From the NCBI RefSeq assembly GCF_000374045.1, contig NZ_KB893370.1, positions 192,716 through 256,715 on the forward strand: DNA of 64,000 nucleotides, in the 5' to 3' direction. The notes below the pieces were generated by a model that made no database searches, was not told where the DNA came from, and was given only the letters and a program-made list of their open reading frames with translations. Every line of letters starts with the position of its first letter. Position 1 is the first letter of the stretch. Source of the stretch: Segetibacter koreensis DSM 18137 (GTDB lineage: Bacteria; Bacteroidota; Bacteroidia; Chitinophagales; Chitinophagaceae). Shown one piece after another: positions 63,496-64,000 of the stretch. The translations under genes and the position numbers were made by a program.

Positions 63496-64000
63496 ATTCA
63501 GGCTTTTTTGTTAGTGAAGAGTTGATTATAATGCTGTTTGTTTTTACTATTTTTTATTGAAAATTAGTGACTTTACTTTTCACAGAAGTTACAGTATTAG
63601 GTATTGGTAAACAATGTAATACACTCGAATTTTTGAAAAGCATGAAAATTGGTGGAGGATATTTTGAAATTGTCAGGAACTGCAATAAATTAAAAATAAC
63701 ATTATCGCAATCAATTGCATTAAATACCAACTTTTTCTATAGATAATGGAAATAAACAGTTCATTCAGTGATTACGATAAAAGATACTATTACTCAGTTC
63801 AACATAGAATTATCAAACTTATACTGCATCTCTAAAATAAAGAAGTATTTTAAAAAATGCAAGTAATAATATTTAAAGGAACATTTGTCTACAAGATAAA
63901 CTTTACTTTAATTAATTTTTATAATAAAAAATAGCCTGACAATTAACTGGGCTTTAAATAAAAAATGAAGAAATACGGTTTTCTTTAAAAATAATTGAAA
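63496..64000. other. AT-rich terminal region, no gene
   Basis: The last 505 bases lie upstream of the delta-60 gene and hold its presumed promoter. I see no reading frame, hairpin or repeat to report; the next gene lies outside the window. Confidence 0.5.

Overview
The window looks like a chromosomal stretch of a Bacteroidota bacterium, most likely Chitinophagaceae or a close Sphingobacteriia-type soil genus. The sequence shows two SusC/SusD pairs, two proteins with type IX secretion (Por) C-terminal tails, lipoprotein signal peptides ending in Ser/Ala-Cys, weak Shine-Dalgarno sequences, several likely TTG starts, AT-rich intergenic DNA and many short periplasmic glycan enzymes. The genus is inference. 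I see no tRNA, rRNA, CRISPR array, transposase or phage gene.

Layout. 1-2.4 kb: end of a collagen-like Gly-X-Y surface protein and a T9SS cargo protein, closed by a clear terminator. 2.4-5.4 kb: degraded GMC oxidoreductase and possible Gfo/Idh remnants, a DUF1080 lipoprotein and a DUF2264 protein with a damaged 5' end. 5.5-8.6 kb: a glycosyltransferase, PIG-L deacetylase and methyltransferase trio. 9-12 kb: three NAD(P)-dependent oxidoreductases. 12.5-16 kb: DUF4838 glucuronidase-like protein, MmcQ/YjbR protein, CPBP membrane protease. 16-24 kb (minus strand): polysaccharide utilisation locus 1 (SusC, SusD, DUF4091, a beta-propeller glycosidase, and a decayed BNR-type glycosidase). 24.5-29.3 kb: CBM9-like protein, GH109-type enzyme and two LacI regulators. 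29.6-38.6 kb: utilisation locus 2 (SusC, SusD, a dead FG-GAP gene and an intact FG-GAP/ASPIC lipoprotein). 38.7-47.2 kb: flavin amine oxidase, amidohydrolase, HGSNAT-like membrane acyltransferase, GH5 hydrolase and a fused FAD/Fe-S dehydrogenase. 47.3-53.4 kb: a second DUF1080 protein and an operon-like trio of SGNH/propeller/cytochrome c protein, ThuA and sugar epimerase. 53.7-57.5 kb: a three-subunit biotin-dependent acyl-CoA carboxylase with a 14-bp minisatellite inside the operon. 58-64 kb: a double NTF2 protein, a broken DUF1349-like gene and a large delta-60-repeat T9SS protein.

How it fits together. Most of 12-53 kb reads as outer-membrane glycan capture (two SusCD pairs), periplasmic cleavage (GH5, GH109, GH43-like, DUF4091, DUF4838, DUF1080) and sugar oxidation or isomerisation (cytochrome c protein, flavoenzymes, ThuA, tagatose-3-epimerase-like enzyme). 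Control seems to run through LacI proteins: the most interesting sequence signal is a pair of near-identical LacI-type operators (core CAAACGTTTG) spaced exactly 21 bp apart, found once beside the second lacI gene and the SusC2 promoter region and again, 12 kb away, between the divergent amidohydrolase and acyltransferase genes.

The second theme is decay: at least four recognisable gene corpses (GMC, BNR glycosidase, FG-GAP, DUF1349-like) lie among intact genes of similar roles, so this accessory glycan region appears to be turning over.
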